From contig DUNU01000020.1 in assembly GCA_012839185.1 (NCBI GenBank), positions 62,001 to 126,000 on the forward strand: 64,000 bases of DNA. Reading direction: 5' to 3'. The notes under the pieces are model-generated. The model had not been told where the DNA came from. It made no database searches and saw only the letters and a program-made list of their open reading frames with translations. Shown piece by piece: positions 28,644 through 37,311 of this stretch. Each line of letters starts with the position of its first letter. Within the stretch, counting starts at the first letter, position 1. The position numbers were made by a program, and so were the translations under genes. Source of the DNA: Clostridiales bacterium. Its GTDB lineage: Bacteria > Bacillota > Clostridia > Oscillospirales > Acutalibacteraceae.

Positions 28644-29993
28644 ATGAAATTTGCAGTATTATCCGATTTGCATTATGTTTCCCCCGAAATGATTACAGAC
28701 AAGACAAATACGGAAGCGATATTAAGAACGGCTGTTGTCAGTCATGCATTGGATATGGCGACAAAAGAGGCGGATATAATTTTAATTACCGGAGATCTGA
28801 CAAATGACGGCGATATTGTCAGCCATAATGGTTTAATTGAAATATTAAGAAAATATAAAAAAGCGGGTAAGAAGATTTATGTTTTAACCGCAACCCACGA
28901 CTTTCATCATCATCGTGCCTATGTTAAAAAAACAGACGGTGTGCATGTTGCTGAAAGACCTTGGGATATGCCGTATTTTGATATTGACAAGCATGAGAAT
29001 TTACCCGACCTTGTCAAGGCTGCAACTCCGACGAAACTTTGGGAGCTCTACAAGGAATTTGGCAGAGATGATGCTGTTGAGGTTTGCGATGAGGGATATT
29101 CTTACTATATTGAAATTGGCGGCTGCGGGATATTGATGCTCAATGATTGTTTCAGAAATATGGAAGCAATGCATGAGCAAAGCCCTACTTTCTCTCCCGA
29201 AACATTTGATTTTATTGCAAAAATGATTAAAAAATGCGAGAGTGAAAATAAGCCGATTTTTGCTTGCACACATCATCCTTTTGTTCCGCCTGCACCTGCG
29301 TACAGATTAGGTACAAACGAGAGGAATATGCGTTCCGAATATACGGGAAAAATTCTTGCGAAAATGGGACTTAAACTTATTTTCACGGGACACACCCATT
29401 TTGCGAGCATAAAAACGGTTGAATCGGACTGCGGCAGCATAATGTACGATGTAAATACCCCGTCAGTAAACCACTATCCGCCTCGTTTCAGAGTTGTTGA
29501 TTTTGATGTGGATTCTCGTGTTATGAATTTAAGAAGCGTTGAAGTGGACACACCTGACGGTTTTACTGTCCCCGAAGGCAGCCTTCACGCACATTATCGC
29601 AAGGGGTTTTATGAGGAATATAAAGCAAAAATCGAAAATCTCCCCACACCACTTAATAAGCTGACTACCCTGAATGTAAAATCCCTTTTACCGCTTTGTA
29701 AAAAGAGAGCTAATCTTTCAAAAGAAGAGATAAAATCTATTGAAAATATAAATGTATTTGATCTGCTGTTCAGTGTAGCTATGAATATGTTAACCGGTGA
29801 CGGAAAATATACTCCCGAAACAGCCGAATACAAGTTCTTATCAGCATTTGCTGAAAATATTGACAAAGTTATCGGTTCTATTCCTTATGACATAAAAAAC
29901 AAAAAATTAAAGGGATACAGCATCTCGGAAATTGTATTGCCGATGCTGTATAATGCGGGAGTTCCCGATAATAATGCTGTCTTAAATTTATAA
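28644..29993 (+). CDS. Calcineurin-like metallophosphoesterase, long form
   Basis: The 449-residue protein has a phosphoesterase core: LSDLHYVS at residues 6-13, ITGDLTNDG, a variant TATHDFHH in place of the usual GNHD, CTHHPF and FTGHTHFAS near 250. About 150 further residues after the core look helical and have no recognised domain. No signal peptide is seen. The substrate is unknown. It is separated from plsC by a weak terminator, so it may have its own promoter. Confidence 0.85.
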   Translation: MKFAVLSDLHYVSPEMITDKTNTEAILRTAVVSHALDMATKEADIILITGDLTNDGDIVSHNGLIEILRKYKKAGKKIYVLTATHDFHHHRAYVKKTDGVHVAERPWDMPYFDIDKHENLPDLVKAATPTKLWELYKEFGRDDAVEVCDEGYSYYIEIGGCGILMLNDCFRNMEAMHEQSPTFSPETFDFIAKMIKKCESENKPIFACTHHPFVPPAPAYRLGTNERNMRSEYTGKILAKMGLKLIFTGHTHFASIKTVESDCGSIMYDVNTPSVNHYPPRFRVVDFDVDSRVMNLRSVEVDTPDGFTVPEGSLHAHYRKGFYEEYKAKIENLPTPLNKLTTLNVKSLLPLCKKRANLSKEEIKSIENINVFDLLFSVAMNMLTGDGKYTPETAEYKFLSAFAENIDKVIGSIPYDIKNKKLKGYSISEIVLPMLYNAGVPDNNAVLNL

Positions 29994-30003
29994 TCGAAAC
30001 AAA

Positions 30004-30029
30004 AAAAGCGGGGCAGTTGCTCCGCTTTT
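30004..30029. terminator. Bidirectional intrinsic terminator
   Basis: AAAAGCGG-G-GCA pairs with TGC-T-CCGCTTTT around a 2-nt loop, with A- and T-rich flanks. It lies between the convergent phosphoesterase and alpha/beta hydrolase genes and serves both. Confidence 0.85.
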
Positions 30030-30032
30030 CGA

Positions 30033-30986
30033 TTACTTTATGTACTTATCTGCAAAGGCATTGACTTTCTTTTCGTATTCTTCTGAATTTTTGCGATAAC
30101 TTTCAGCATGCCATGCACCGTCAACAAGCAATAATTCTTTATCTTCTGATGAACAGGCATGATAGAGTTGAACTCCCATATATGCCGGTACAAAATCATC
30201 GGTTTTGCCGTGAATAAAGAGCATCGGGATTTTTGCTTTTTGAACAGCGGAAAGAGGGGAGACATCGGCAAATGCAAAAACGTTGAGTTTCTTGTTGAAA
30301 AATTCAGCAACGGGAATGATGGGGAAGGCAGGAACATGTGCATTTTTCAGTACCGATTCAAATTGAGCCTGAACACTTGTATATCCGCAATCCGCTATTG
30401 CAAATTTGACATTATCAGGTAATTTCACGTCGCCGCACATAAGAGTGATGGTTGCACTGCCCATTGATACACCGTGAAGAATAATCTGAATATCATCGCC
30501 GAAATTTTTGAGCATAAAATCAAGCCATTCCATGCAGTCGTTGCTCTCGAAATATCCGAAACCGACATATTTACCGTCACTCTCTCCGCTTGCTACATGG
30601 TCTACCATAAAAACATTTCTGCCGGCATCGTGGTGGAATTTTGCTATGTAATTAAACTCGCCCTTGCCGCAATTGCGATAACCGTGACTGCAAAAGACAT
30701 AAACATTTGAAGGTTGTTCTGCTTTTATTAAATAAGCACGAAGATTTTGACCTCTGCGATTTGTGATATTAAATTCTTCAAACTCCTGTTGATTAAACCA
30801 TGTAAGACGAGGATCCTCTTCGGCAGGAGCATTCGGATCTTGCATATCTGCCTGTACTTTTTCGCTGACTAATTGTGGAACAACAGCATTTCTTGCAAAT
30901 ACCTCATGAAACACTAAATAACCAATTCCTCCGACAGCGGCAGTTGTAGCGGCAGCGATTTTGAATAAAGATTTAATCTTTGCCAT
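30033..30986 (-). CDS. Membrane-anchored alpha/beta hydrolase
   Basis: The 317-residue protein has a hydrophobic N-terminal segment (about 8-28) that should anchor or export it, then an alpha/beta hydrolase fold with HGVSMGSAT as nucleophile elbow, a likely acid in HGKTDDFVP and a catalytic His in GAWHAESY. The lid and substrate region give no clear specificity; it resembles the BAAT/serine-aminopeptidase-like group common in Firmicutes. The start is ATG 30986 with AGGAGGA 8 nt upstream, not an ATG 33 bp earlier. It stands alone between a promoter and a terminator. Confidence 0.85.
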   Translation of the reverse strand: MAKIKSLFKIAAATTAAVGGIGYLVFHEVFARNAVVPQLVSEKVQADMQDPNAPAEEDPRLTWFNQQEFEEFNITNRRGQNLRAYLIKAEQPSNVYVFCSHGYRNCGKGEFNYIAKFHHDAGRNVFMVDHVASGESDGKYVGFGYFESNDCMEWLDFMLKNFGDDIQIILHGVSMGSATITLMCGDVKLPDNVKFAIADCGYTSVQAQFESVLKNAHVPAFPIIPVAEFFNKKLNVFAFADVSPLSAVQKAKIPMLFIHGKTDDFVPAYMGVQLYHACSSEDKELLLVDGAWHAESYRKNSEEYEKKVNAFADKYIK

Positions 30987-31017
30987 ATATATCCTCCTTT
31001 TGGTATTATCCTCTACC

Positions 31018-31046
31018 ATTTTACATCATTAACCGTTTAATTGCAA
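31018..31046 (-). promoter_or_regulatory. Promoter of alpha/beta hydrolase
   Basis: On the minus strand TTGCAA (31041-31046), a 17-bp spacer and TAAAAT (31018-31023) precede the gene by about 30 bp. Confidence 0.6.
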
Positions 31047-31082
31047 GTGTTATTTAATAGAAAATTTTTATTAAAAAAGTAC

Positions 31083-31111
31083 TTGACAAAATAATTGATA
31101 TGTGTTATAGT
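31083..31111 (+). promoter_or_regulatory. Promoter of rpmG-secE-nusG-rplK-rplA
   Basis: TTGACA (31083-31088), 17 bp, TATAGT (31106-31111). It gives a leader of about 75 nt before rpmG. A short inverted repeat, TATCCAC / GTGGGTA with a following T-run, overlaps the predicted transcription start. Confidence 0.85.
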
Positions 31112-31193
31112 GTATCCACCTCTTTGTGGGTATTTTTTATTGTATTCACGTTTTTTGAGGGAGGCTACATATTTTTAATGGAGGTGCCGAGAA

Positions 31194-31343
31194 ATGAGAG
31201 TTAAAATTACTCTTGCATGCACGGAGTGTAAACAGCGTAATTATGACACTGTTAAGAACAAGAAAAACACACCCGACCGTTTAGAAATGAACAAGTACTG
31301 CAGATTTTGCAGAAAACACACGGTTCACAAAGAATCCAAGTAA
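31194..31343 (+). CDS. rpmG: 50S ribosomal protein L33
   Basis: A 49-residue L33 of the zinc-binding type. It starts [17 protein letters not shown] and has two CxxC pairs (CTEC and CRFC) that bind zinc, ending in a basic HTVHKESK. The ATG has GGAGGTG upstream at normal spacing. rpmG directly before secE-nusG is the standard Gram-positive order. Confidence 0.95.
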   Translation: MRVKITLACTECKQRNYDTVKNKKNTPDRLEMNKYCRFCRKHTVHKESK

Positions 31344-31361
31344 GGATGGGAGGTATTTTTG

Positions 31362-31829
31362 ATGGCTGATAAGAAAGAAGCTAAGGCTGCTGCAAAAGCC
31401 GCAAAAGAAGCTGCTAAGGCTGCTGCCAAAGAAAAAAAGGAACGCATCAAAAGAAACAAGCCCAAGAAGGATGGAAATGCTCCGAACGTTTTTGTTCGTA
31501 TGTGGAAAGCAATCCTTCGATTCTTCAAGGATTTCAGGGGAACTTGTAAGAAAGTAGTTTGGCCGGACAGACAGACTATACTTAAGAGTACAGGCGTTGT
31601 TATTGTGGTTGTTCTCTTGGTTGGTGTCGGAATCTGGATAGTAGACTACGCTCTTTCAGGTGCTGTATCTCTTGCAGAAAGTGGTGTTGCAGCTATTGCT
31701 GAAAAAGTACTTGATGATTCTGATGATGATTCCGATGATGCCGAAGAAGGTACAACTGTTCCTGTTGAAGAAACAGAAGCTTACATAGTCGAAACAGAGG
31801 ACCTTACCGGTATATCAATAAACAACTAA
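31362..31829 (+). CDS. secE: Preprotein translocase subunit SecE, with long extensions
   Basis: SecE clamps the SecY channel. The conserved core is at about residues 45-105: FFKDFRGTCKKVVWPDRQT followed by one membrane span (about 78-98). Typical Gram-positive SecE is 60-75 residues; this one is 155. It has an Ala/Lys-rich N-terminal helix (residues 4-38) and an acidic, Ser/Asp/Glu-rich tail after residue 118. The start is ATG 31362, 7 nt after GGGAGG; an adjacent TTG at 31359 is less likely. The extensions are compositionally simple and unexplained. Confidence 0.93.
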   Translation: MADKKEAKAAAKAAKEAAKAAAKEKKERIKRNKPKKDGNAPNVFVRMWKAILRFFKDFRGTCKKVVWPDRQTILKSTGVVIVVVLLVGVGIWIVDYALSGAVSLAESGVAAIAEKVLDDSDDDSDDAEEGTTVPVEETEAYIVETEDLTGISINN

Positions 31830-31851
31830 TCAAAAATAAGGAGGGAATTTA

Positions 31852-32448
31852 ATGGGAAAAGAAGAAAAGTGGTTTGCTGTGCATACCTTTTCCGGTTATG
31901 AGGACAGATGTGCAAACTACATCATGACTGCTGCTCCCGCTCAGGGACTTGACGATGAGATTCTTGAGGTTAAAATTCCTACCGAAACGGTTGAAGAGGT
32001 TGACTCAAAAACCTCAAAAACCGACGAGGACGGCAATATAATCCGCAAAACTCGTGAGAGAAAAATTATGCCGGGTTATATATTCGTAAAAGTTGCCGTC
32101 AGCTATGTTCGTAGCGAGTACGAAAATGAAGCAGGTCAGTGGAAAATGAGTGAACGTGCGTGGTATGTTATTCGTAATACCAGAGGCGTTACAGGTTTCG
32201 TCGGACCGGCAGGTGTACCCTATCCGCTTACAGAAGAGGAAGTGGAAAATATGGGTATCGAGAAACGTGTTATCAAACTCGCTTATGAGGTTGGCGATTT
32301 CGTACAGATTAACTCTGAATCCTTTATGGGTATGTGCGGAACCGTTAAATCGATTGACATCGAAAATGACCTGGTTATCGTTGCCGTTTCAATGCTCGGA
32401 CGCGAAACACCTGTCGAAGTCGGTCTTGATATGGTCGACAAAATGTAA
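31852..32448 (+). CDS. nusG: Transcription termination/antitermination protein NusG
   Basis: The 198-residue protein has the NusG N-terminal domain (WFAVHTFSGYED at 6-17, MPGYIFVKV, a TRGVTGFVG block) and a C-terminal KOW domain (VGDFVQINSESFMGMCGTV). It binds RNA polymerase and modulates pausing and coupling to ribosomes. An insertion rich in charged residues (about 50-78) separates two parts of the N-terminal domain. It is preceded by AAGGAGGG. Confidence 0.96.
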   Translation: MGKEEKWFAVHTFSGYEDRCANYIMTAAPAQGLDDEILEVKIPTETVEEVDSKTSKTDEDGNIIRKTRERKIMPGYIFVKVAVSYVRSEYENEAGQWKMSERAWYVIRNTRGVTGFVGPAGVPYPLTEEEVENMGIEKRVIKLAYEVGDFVQINSESFMGMCGTVKSIDIENDLVIVAVSMLGRETPVEVGLDMVDKM

Positions 32449-32469
32449 TGTCGTCATAGACATTACGAC

Positions 32470-32499
32470 GTGGGAGGGATTATTTCCCGCCACTACCAC
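32470..32499 (+). promoter_or_regulatory. Conserved rplK-rplA leader hairpin, candidate L1 autoregulatory site
   Basis: In the nusG-rplK gap GTGGGAGGG pairs with a TCCCGCCACTACCAC segment around a short loop. Many bacteria carry a GTGGGAGG...CCCG...ACCAC element here, and L1 is known to repress the L11-L1 operon by binding such a structure in E. coli. The match here is by eye. Confidence 0.6.
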
Positions 32500-32519
32500 A
32501 TTTATTTGGAGGTCCAATT

Positions 32520-32945
32520 ATGGCACAGAAAGTAGTAGGTTTAATAAAACTTCAGATTCCTGCAGGTAAAGCGACTCCCGCTCCGCCCGTAGGTCCCGCA
32601 CTCGGTCAGCATGGTGTTAACATCATGGCATTCACAAAGGAATTTAATGAAAGAACTAAGAATGACATGGGATATATCATTCCTGTTGTTATTACGGTTT
32701 ATGCTGATCACACATTCTCCTTTATCACCAAGACTCCCCCCGCTGCAGTCCTTATAAAGAAGGCATGCGGTATTGAAAAAGCTTCCGGCGTTCCGAATAA
32801 GAACAAGGTTGCTAAAATCACATCCGAACAGGTAAGAAAAATCGCAGAACAGAAGATGCCCGACCTTAACGCTGCAAACATCGAAACTGCCATGAGCATG
32901 ATCGCAGGTACAGCACGCAGCATGGGTATCGTCGTTACTGACTAA
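32520..32945 (+). CDS. rplK: 50S ribosomal protein L11
   Basis: The 141-residue protein has the usual L11 length. The Pro-rich [21 protein letters not shown]-terminal block that binds thiopeptides and stringent-response factors is intact, as is the C-terminal rRNA-binding GTARSMGI. It has GGAGG upstream and is followed 18 bp later by rplA. Confidence 0.98.
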   Translation: MAQKVVGLIKLQIPAGKATPAPPVGPALGQHGVNIMAFTKEFNERTKNDMGYIIPVVITVYADHTFSFITKTPPAAVLIKKACGIEKASGVPNKNKVAKITSEQVRKIAEQKMPDLNAANIETAMSMIAGTARSMGIVVTD

Positions 32946-32963
32946 TCAGGAGGGGAATAAAAA

Positions 32964-33707
32964 ATGGCTGATATTAGTAAAGAAAAACTCCATATCGCAA
33001 GAAGATACGGCAAAAGATATGCCGCAGCTATGGATTCTGTAGACAGAAGCTCTCTTCTTGATGTTAAAGAAGCTCTTGAAACTGCTTGCTCAATAGCAAA
33101 GGCAAAGTTTGACGAGACAGTAGAAGTACATGTACGTTTAGGTGTTGACGGTCGTCACGCTGACCAGCAGGTTCGTGGTGCTGTTGTACTTCCCAACGGT
33201 ACAGGTAAAGATGTTCGTGTTGCAGTATTTGCAAAGGGTAATGCTGCTGATGCCGCTCGTGAAGCAGGTGCAGACATTGTCGGTGATGCAGATTTAGTTG
33301 AAAGAATCCAGAAGGAAGGCTTCATGGATTTCGACGTAGCAATTGCAGCTCCCGATATGATGGGTCTTGTAGGACGCTTAGGTAAGGTTTTAGGTCCCCG
33401 TGGTCTTATGCCCTCTCCCAAGGCAGGCACGGTTACTCCCGACGTTGCTACGGCTGTTGCAGAAGCCAAGGCAGGTAAGATTGAGTATCGTCTTGATAAG
33501 ACAAATATTATCCACTGCCCAATCGGCAAGGCAAGCTTTGGTGCTGATAAGCTCTCTGAGAACTTCTATGCTCTCCTTGATGCTATCGTAAAGGCAAAGC
33601 CGGCTGCTGCAAAAGGTCAGTATATTCGTTCCTGTGTTGTTGCATCAACAATGGGTCCCGGCATTCGCATAAATCCCAATAAAGTTACATTAAGCTCTGC
33701 TGAATAA
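32964..33707 (+). CDS. rplA: 50S ribosomal protein L1
   Basis: The 247-residue L1 forms the mobile stalk near the E site. It shows the conserved [16 protein letters not shown] block and [11 protein letters not shown]. Length and order after rplK are typical. It may also repress its own operon through the leader hairpin upstream of rplK. A strong terminator follows at 33717. Confidence 0.98.
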   Translation: MADISKEKLHIARRYGKRYAAAMDSVDRSSLLDVKEALETACSIAKAKFDETVEVHVRLGVDGRHADQQVRGAVVLPNGTGKDVRVAVFAKGNAADAAREAGADIVGDADLVERIQKEGFMDFDVAIAAPDMMGLVGRLGKVLGPRGLMPSPKAGTVTPDVATAVAEAKAGKIEYRLDKTNIIHCPIGKASFGADKLSENFYALLDAIVKAKPAAAKGQYIRSCVVASTMGPGIRINPNKVTLSSAE

Positions 33708-33716
33708 ATTTTCAAG

Positions 33717-33741
33717 TGACAGGTTCATACCTGTCATTTTT
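33717..33741 (+). terminator. Intrinsic terminator after rplA
   Basis: TGACAGGT / ACCTGTCA with a TCAT loop is followed by five T residues. Outer CAAG and CTTG bases extend the stem. Confidence 0.9.
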
Positions 33742-33820
33742 ACTTGATTTTTGATGAGTTTAACAATATTGTTTATAGAAAATCAATCATAAAATAATTG
33801 GAAAATTTAAGAAAAAGTAC

Positions 33821-33849
33821 TTGACAAAACATTTTAATGATGATATAAT
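33821..33849 (+). promoter_or_regulatory. Consensus promoter of rplJ-rplL
   Basis: TTGACA (33821-33826), 17 bp, TATAAT (33844-33849): a full match to the sigma-A consensus. Transcription should start near 33856. Confidence 0.9.
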
Positions 33850-33854
33850 ACATA

Positions 33855-33970
33855 GGCTGCTCCAAAGACAGCAGGTGCTTAATGCTTAATTTCCTGCCGA
33901 GGATGCGTAAAGATATGATGTGTATTTTTATGCCCGTTCTCTTTTGGAGTACGGGTATATTTTTATAAGG
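33855..33970 (+). promoter_or_regulatory. Ribosomal protein L10 leader with attenuator
   Basis: The leader before rplJ has the conserved L10-leader segments CAAAGACAGCAGGTGC and TTCCTGCCGAGGA, which form the L10(L12)4 binding structure. Downstream, CCCGT (33933-33937) and ACGGG (33951-33955) flank a loop and precede a T-rich run, forming a terminator. CTCCAAA at 33860-33866 can pair with TTTGGAG at 33943-33949 inside that loop, a plausible antiterminator. Excess L10 would favour termination. Confidence 0.85.
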
Positions 33971-33984
33971 CAGGTGAAACATAA

Positions 33985-34689
33985 ATGCCAAGTCAGGTGG
34001 TTTTAGAGGCAAAGAAGGCTCGAGTTGCTGCTTTGAAGGAAACTATTGCAAATTCCGTCGCAGGTGTTATTGTTGACTATAAGGGTATCACTGTTGCTAA
34101 TGATACAGCTCTTCGTAAAGAGCTTCGTGAAGCAGGTGTTGAGTATACCGTTGTTAAGAACACGCTCTTGAAACTCGCAATTAAGGACACAGAACTTGAA
34201 AGTATGGGCTCCGTATTAGACGGCTCAACAGCTCTTGCACTTTCTGCTGATGACCATGTTGCAGCTGCTCGTATTCTTGGTAAATACGCGGAAAAACATA
34301 AGAACTTCACGATGAAGATTGGTTTCATTGATAATGAGGTTATCGGGCTTGATAAGCTTGACGCTCTTGCAAAGATTCCCTCAAAGGATATTCTTCTTGC
34401 AACAGTTTGCAATGCTTTCCAGGCTCCCATTGCTGCATTCGCACGTGCGATTCAGGCTATCGTTGATAAGGGTGGCGTAGAAGATTGCACTCCCACAGAA
34501 GAAGCTGAAGCTGCTCCTGCAGTTGAGGAGGAAGCTCCTGCAGTTGAAGAAGCTTCCGTAGCTGAAGCGGCTCCCGCAGAGGAAGAGCCCGCAGCAGAGG
34601 CTCCCGCAGAGGAAGAGTCCGCAGCAGAGGTTCCCGCAGAGGAAGAACCCGCAGCAGAGGCTGCACCCGCAGAAGAATCTGCAGAATAA
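33985..34689 (+). CDS. rplJ: 50S ribosomal protein L10 with long acidic repeat tail
   Basis: L10 anchors L7/L12 dimers at the ribosomal stalk. The first ~170 residues are a standard L10 ([26 protein letters not shown]). Residues ~173-234 are a tail made almost only of Ala, Glu and Pro. It includes a ten-residue [14 protein letters not shown] unit encoded by three near-identical 30-bp tandem repeats at 34570-34659. The usual L10 length is about 165-180. The gene is under the L10 leader and followed by rplL. Confidence 0.96.
   Translation: MPSQVVLEAKKARVAALKETIANSVAGVIVDYKGITVANDTALRKELREAGVEYTVVKNTLLKLAIKDTELESMGSVLDGSTALALSADDHVAAARILGKYAEKHKNFTMKIGFIDNEVIGLDKLDALAKIPSKDILLATVCNAFQAPIAAFARAIQAIVDKGGVEDCTPTEEAEAAPAVEEEAPAVEEASVAEAAPAEEEPAAEAPAEEESAAEVPAEEEPAAEAAPAEESAE
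34570..34659 (+). repeat. Three 30-bp tandem repeats inside the 3' end of rplJ
   Basis: Units at 34570-34599, 34600-34629 and 34630-34659 differ from each other at only a few bases. They encode the acidic Ala-Glu-Pro tail. Further imperfect Glu-Ala units lie on either side. Confidence 0.9.
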
Positions 34690-34718
34690 TTTTTACAAAC
34701 AATTTGGAGGAAAATAAT

Positions 34719-35093
34719 ATGGCATCCGAAAAGATTATTGCTATTATTGACGCTGTTAAAGAATTAAGCGTTCTTGAGCTTTCCGAGCTCGTACACGCCA
34801 TTGAAGAAGAATTTGGCGTATCCGCTGCCGCTGCTGTTGCAGTTGCTGCTCCTGCTGCCGGTGCTGCTGCCGCAGAAGAAAAGACAGAATTCAACGTTAT
34901 CCTTAAAGCTGCCGGTGCAGAAAAGATTAAGGTTATCAAGGTTGTTCGTGAGATAACAGGTCTTGGTCTTAAAGAGGCTAAGGATGTTGTTGACGGAGCT
35001 CCCAAAACTCTTAAGGAAGCTGTTTCCAAGGACGAAGCTGAAGAAATCAAGACCAAGCTTACAGAAGTTGGAGCAGAAGTCGAAATCGAATAA
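34719..35093 (+). CDS. rplL: 50S ribosomal protein L7/L12
   Basis: The 124-residue protein has the dimerisation N-terminal helix pair (residues 1-35), an Ala/Val hinge (36-52), and the factor-binding C-terminal domain with [20 protein letters not shown]. The start is ATG 34719, 8 nt after GGAGG; an earlier in-frame ATG at 34704 overlaps that ribosome site and is rejected. Confidence 0.98.
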   Translation: MASEKIIAIIDAVKELSVLELSELVHAIEEEFGVSAAAAVAVAAPAAGAAAAEEKTEFNVILKAAGAEKIKVIKVVREITGLGLKEAKDVVDGAPKTLKEAVSKDEAEEIKTKLTEVGAEVEIE

Positions 35094-35107
35094 TTCGGGC
35101 GAAAAAC

Positions 35108-35137
35108 AAAACGGAGCGACGAATCGTTCCGTTTTTT
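35108..35137. terminator. Bidirectional terminator between rplL and chromate-transporter genes
   Basis: AAAACGGA-G-CGA pairs with TCG-T-TCCGTTTT, followed by T residues on the plus strand and a TTTTGTTTTT run on the minus strand. It ends both converging operons. Confidence 0.88.
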
Positions 35138-35146
35138 AATTTGTGT

Positions 35147-35740
35147 TTATATCGGCAATTTTAATGCATACCCGACAGTTATTCCCAGCACGGCAGAGAT
35201 ACTAATTATGATAATCGGATTAACTTTCTTTAATGCAAGAACAGTCATTATTGCAAAAATAACGGCACTGACCCAAAAAGTCGGAGTTGTGAAAGTCGCA
35301 ACGGAGAAGCCGGATGGGAAGAAAACAGTATGTGCGACATTGATTATTGCTGCGGCAATAAGTCCTATAACTGCAGGTTTAAGTCCCGACATTGCACCGG
35401 CTATAATCTTGTTTTTCTTGAATTTCTCGTAGGTTTTTGCAACAATGAGAATTATGATGAATGATGGAAGAACAACACCGAGAGTTGCACAAAAAGCACC
35501 GAAAATACCACCTGATATACCAAATTCCGAACCCATAATTGAGCCGATATAAGTGGCAATATTTATCGCAAAGGGTCCCGGAGTAGATTCTGAAACGGCT
35601 ATGAAATTAATAAGTTCCGCTTCTGCAATCCATCCGTTTTTGATAACTTCTTCTTGAATGAGCGGCAGCATTGCATAACCGCCGCCGATTGTGAAAAGTC
35701 CAATCTCAAAGAATGTTAAAAAGAGTTTCAGGAAAATCAT
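35147..35740 (-). CDS. Chromate-transporter family protein, half-size subunit 2
   Basis: This 197-residue membrane protein is one half of a ChrA-type transporter: FFEIGLFTIGGGYAMLPLI with the GGGYAM signature, then ESTPGPFAIN, and four to six hydrophobic segments. Firmicutes often encode the two halves as a gene pair that forms a heterodimer. Substrates include chromate and probably other oxyanions. The ATG at 35740 has AAGGAGGA upstream and overlaps the stop of the other half by 4 bp, which excludes longer starts. Confidence 0.9.
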   Translation of the reverse strand: MIFLKLFLTFFEIGLFTIGGGYAMLPLIQEEVIKNGWIAEAELINFIAVSESTPGPFAINIATYIGSIMGSEFGISGGIFGAFCATLGVVLPSFIIILIVAKTYEKFKKNKIIAGAMSGLKPAVIGLIAAAIINVAHTVFFPSGFSVATFTTPTFWVSAVIFAIMTVLALKKVNPIIIISISAVLGITVGYALKLPI

Positions 35741-36294
35741 TTTTTGATCCTCCTTGCTGCAATACTTGAATAGATTATACCTACAACCGCACAACCTGCA
35801 ATTACATAAAGTACATTGATATCTAAGAATGTAACAACTATGAAGGCAAGAGCCATCAAAATATAGCCAATGGCATTCTTTTTTATTTTCGCGTACATCG
35901 TCCAGAGAGCCTTTACCAAAAGAGCTAAAACGCCGGCACGAATACCGTAAAACGCATATTTTACAGCTTGATATTCTGTGAAATTTCTAAGCACAAAGGA
36001 TATGAGCATAATAATAACAAATGACGGCAAAACAACACCTAATGTTGCAAAGAATGAACCAAAAAAACCTGCAACCTTGTAACCCACAAAAGTTGCAGAG
36101 TTTATTGCAATCGGACCGGGAGTTGATTCTGCAATAGCGATAATTTCAAGAATATCGTCATCGGTAATCCATTTTTTCTTTTCAGCAATTTGCTGTTGAA
36201 TAAGGGGAATCATTGCATATCCGCCGCCGAATGTAAATGCACCGATCTTGAAAAAGGTAATAAATAATTGTAATATTTTTTTTGATTTTGACAT
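35737..36294 (-). CDS. Chromate-transporter family protein, half-size subunit 1
   Basis: The 185-residue partner half has TFFKIGAFTFGGGYAMIPLI and AESTPGPIAINSATFVG. Its hydrophobic profile matches the downstream half, and the two are clearly paralogous. It starts one base after the vanY-like stop and overlaps the second half by 4 bp, so all three are one transcript. Confidence 0.9.
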   Translation of the reverse strand: MSKSKKILQLFITFFKIGAFTFGGGYAMIPLIQQQIAEKKKWITDDDILEIIAIAESTPGPIAINSATFVGYKVAGFFGSFFATLGVVLPSFVIIMLISFVLRNFTEYQAVKYAFYGIRAGVLALLVKALWTMYAKIKKNAIGYILMALAFIVVTFLDINVLYVIAGCAVVGIIYSSIAARRIKK

Positions 36295-36295
36295 A

Positions 36296-37279
36296 TCAAT
36301 AAGTCTGAGGCATTAAGCCCTTCATTGAGAAATATTCTTCAAGACAAAGATTGGGATAGTTAAATTTCATGTCAGTTGCCATCTCCACCCCGACATATCT
36401 CCAATGCCAAGGTTCATAGACAACATTTGTGATGCTCTGTTTTTCGTAAGAATAACGAAGAATGTAACCATAATTATGAGCATTTGCAACAAGCCAAGCA
36501 TATTCTTTTGTTTGATAGAAGTTGTAGTCTGTTCCGCAAATATCCATAGCTAAGCCTAAATTATGTTCGCTTGAGCCGGGAGGCATAATGATTCTTGCTG
36601 CCAATGCTCTCGCATCAGTTTCGTTATATCCTTGATTTAAGTATAGCTGGATTTTGTTGTTATAGTTTCTTTCCTGAGTGCTGTATCTTCTGTATCCCGA
36701 ATAGGGAGTGAGGTAAATTCCTTCAGCTTTTGCGGCATTATACATTTCCTGATATTTGACCGCAGCCTCGGCGTGAAGTTCAACATCATATCCTGCAACG
36801 GCATAAGCCTTCGGGAACTGGTAATCAGGCGGCATTCTTAACTCTCTGTTTACAAGAGCATATTTTATATCATTGATTACAATAGTTTTAGGTTCAGGTA
36901 AAGGTTCGATACTATTCGTTCCTAATACAGTAACCGTTGTAGATTCTGTTACGGCATTTGTAACATTAGTGCCGGTAGCAGTATTTGTTTCGCTTGCAAC
37001 AACAGTATTGGTAATCGTAGCAGTTTCACTTGCCGTTTCAGTTTCGGTAGCTGTTGTATCCAAGAGAGTTTCGGATTCTGTTTCAGATTCCGGTTTAACT
37101 GTAATTTCAATGGTTGGTAGTACAGTAGTCAAAGAGGTCGAGCCATCCTCGTTTGCATCAATAGTAGGATTGCTTGCTGTCTTTAATTGGACTAAATAAA
37201 CTGTAACGATACCGATAAAAATAACTGCAAGAATGATAATTATAGCAATAAGAGTTCGTGCTAATGATTTTTTCTTCAT
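36296..37279 (-). CDS. D-alanyl-D-alanine carboxypeptidase (VanY family), membrane-anchored
   Basis: The 327-residue protein has an N-terminal membrane segment (about 6-28), a Thr/Ser/Glu-rich linker (about 40-140) and a VanY/peptidase M15B domain. The zinc site is visible in GSSEHNLGLAMDICG (S-x2-H-x3-G-x-x-x-D) and EPWHWRYVG. It would trim terminal D-Ala from peptidoglycan stem peptides outside the cell. The start ATG 37279 is placed before MKKKSLARTLIAI with AAGGATGG upstream. It lies 33 bp after the 3' end of rnpB with no visible terminator between. Confidence 0.9.
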   Translation of the reverse strand: MKKKSLARTLIAIIIILAVIFIGIVTVYLVQLKTASNPTIDANEDGSTSLTTVLPTIEITVKPESETESETLLDTTATETETASETATITNTVVASETNTATGTNVTNAVTESTTVTVLGTNSIEPLPEPKTIVINDIKYALVNRELRMPPDYQFPKAYAVAGYDVELHAEAAVKYQEMYNAAKAEGIYLTPYSGYRRYSTQERNYNNKIQLYLNQGYNETDARALAARIIMPPGSSEHNLGLAMDICGTDYNFYQTKEYAWLVANAHNYGYILRYSYEKQSITNVVYEPWHWRYVGVEMATDMKFNYPNLCLEEYFSMKGLMPQTY

Positions 37280-37311
37280 TAGAAAACCATCCTTCGAAAA
37301 CAAAATAAGTT

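Noticed and set aside
31113..31138. Hairpin TATCCAC/GTGGGTA with T-run before rpmG, resembling an attenuator
   Set aside because: The predicted transcription start falls inside its 5' arm, so the RNA would not contain the whole stem; kept only as a note on the promoter.
34457..35056. 199-codon minus-strand frame with a repeated LREPLLR pattern that looks like a repeat protein
   Set aside because: It is the antisense of the rplJ acidic repeats and rplL; the repeats explain the pattern and there is no ribosome site.
36873..37199. 108-codon Val/Ser-rich plus-strand frame
   Set aside because: It is antisense to the Thr/Ser-rich linker of the VanY-like protein and has no ribosome site.
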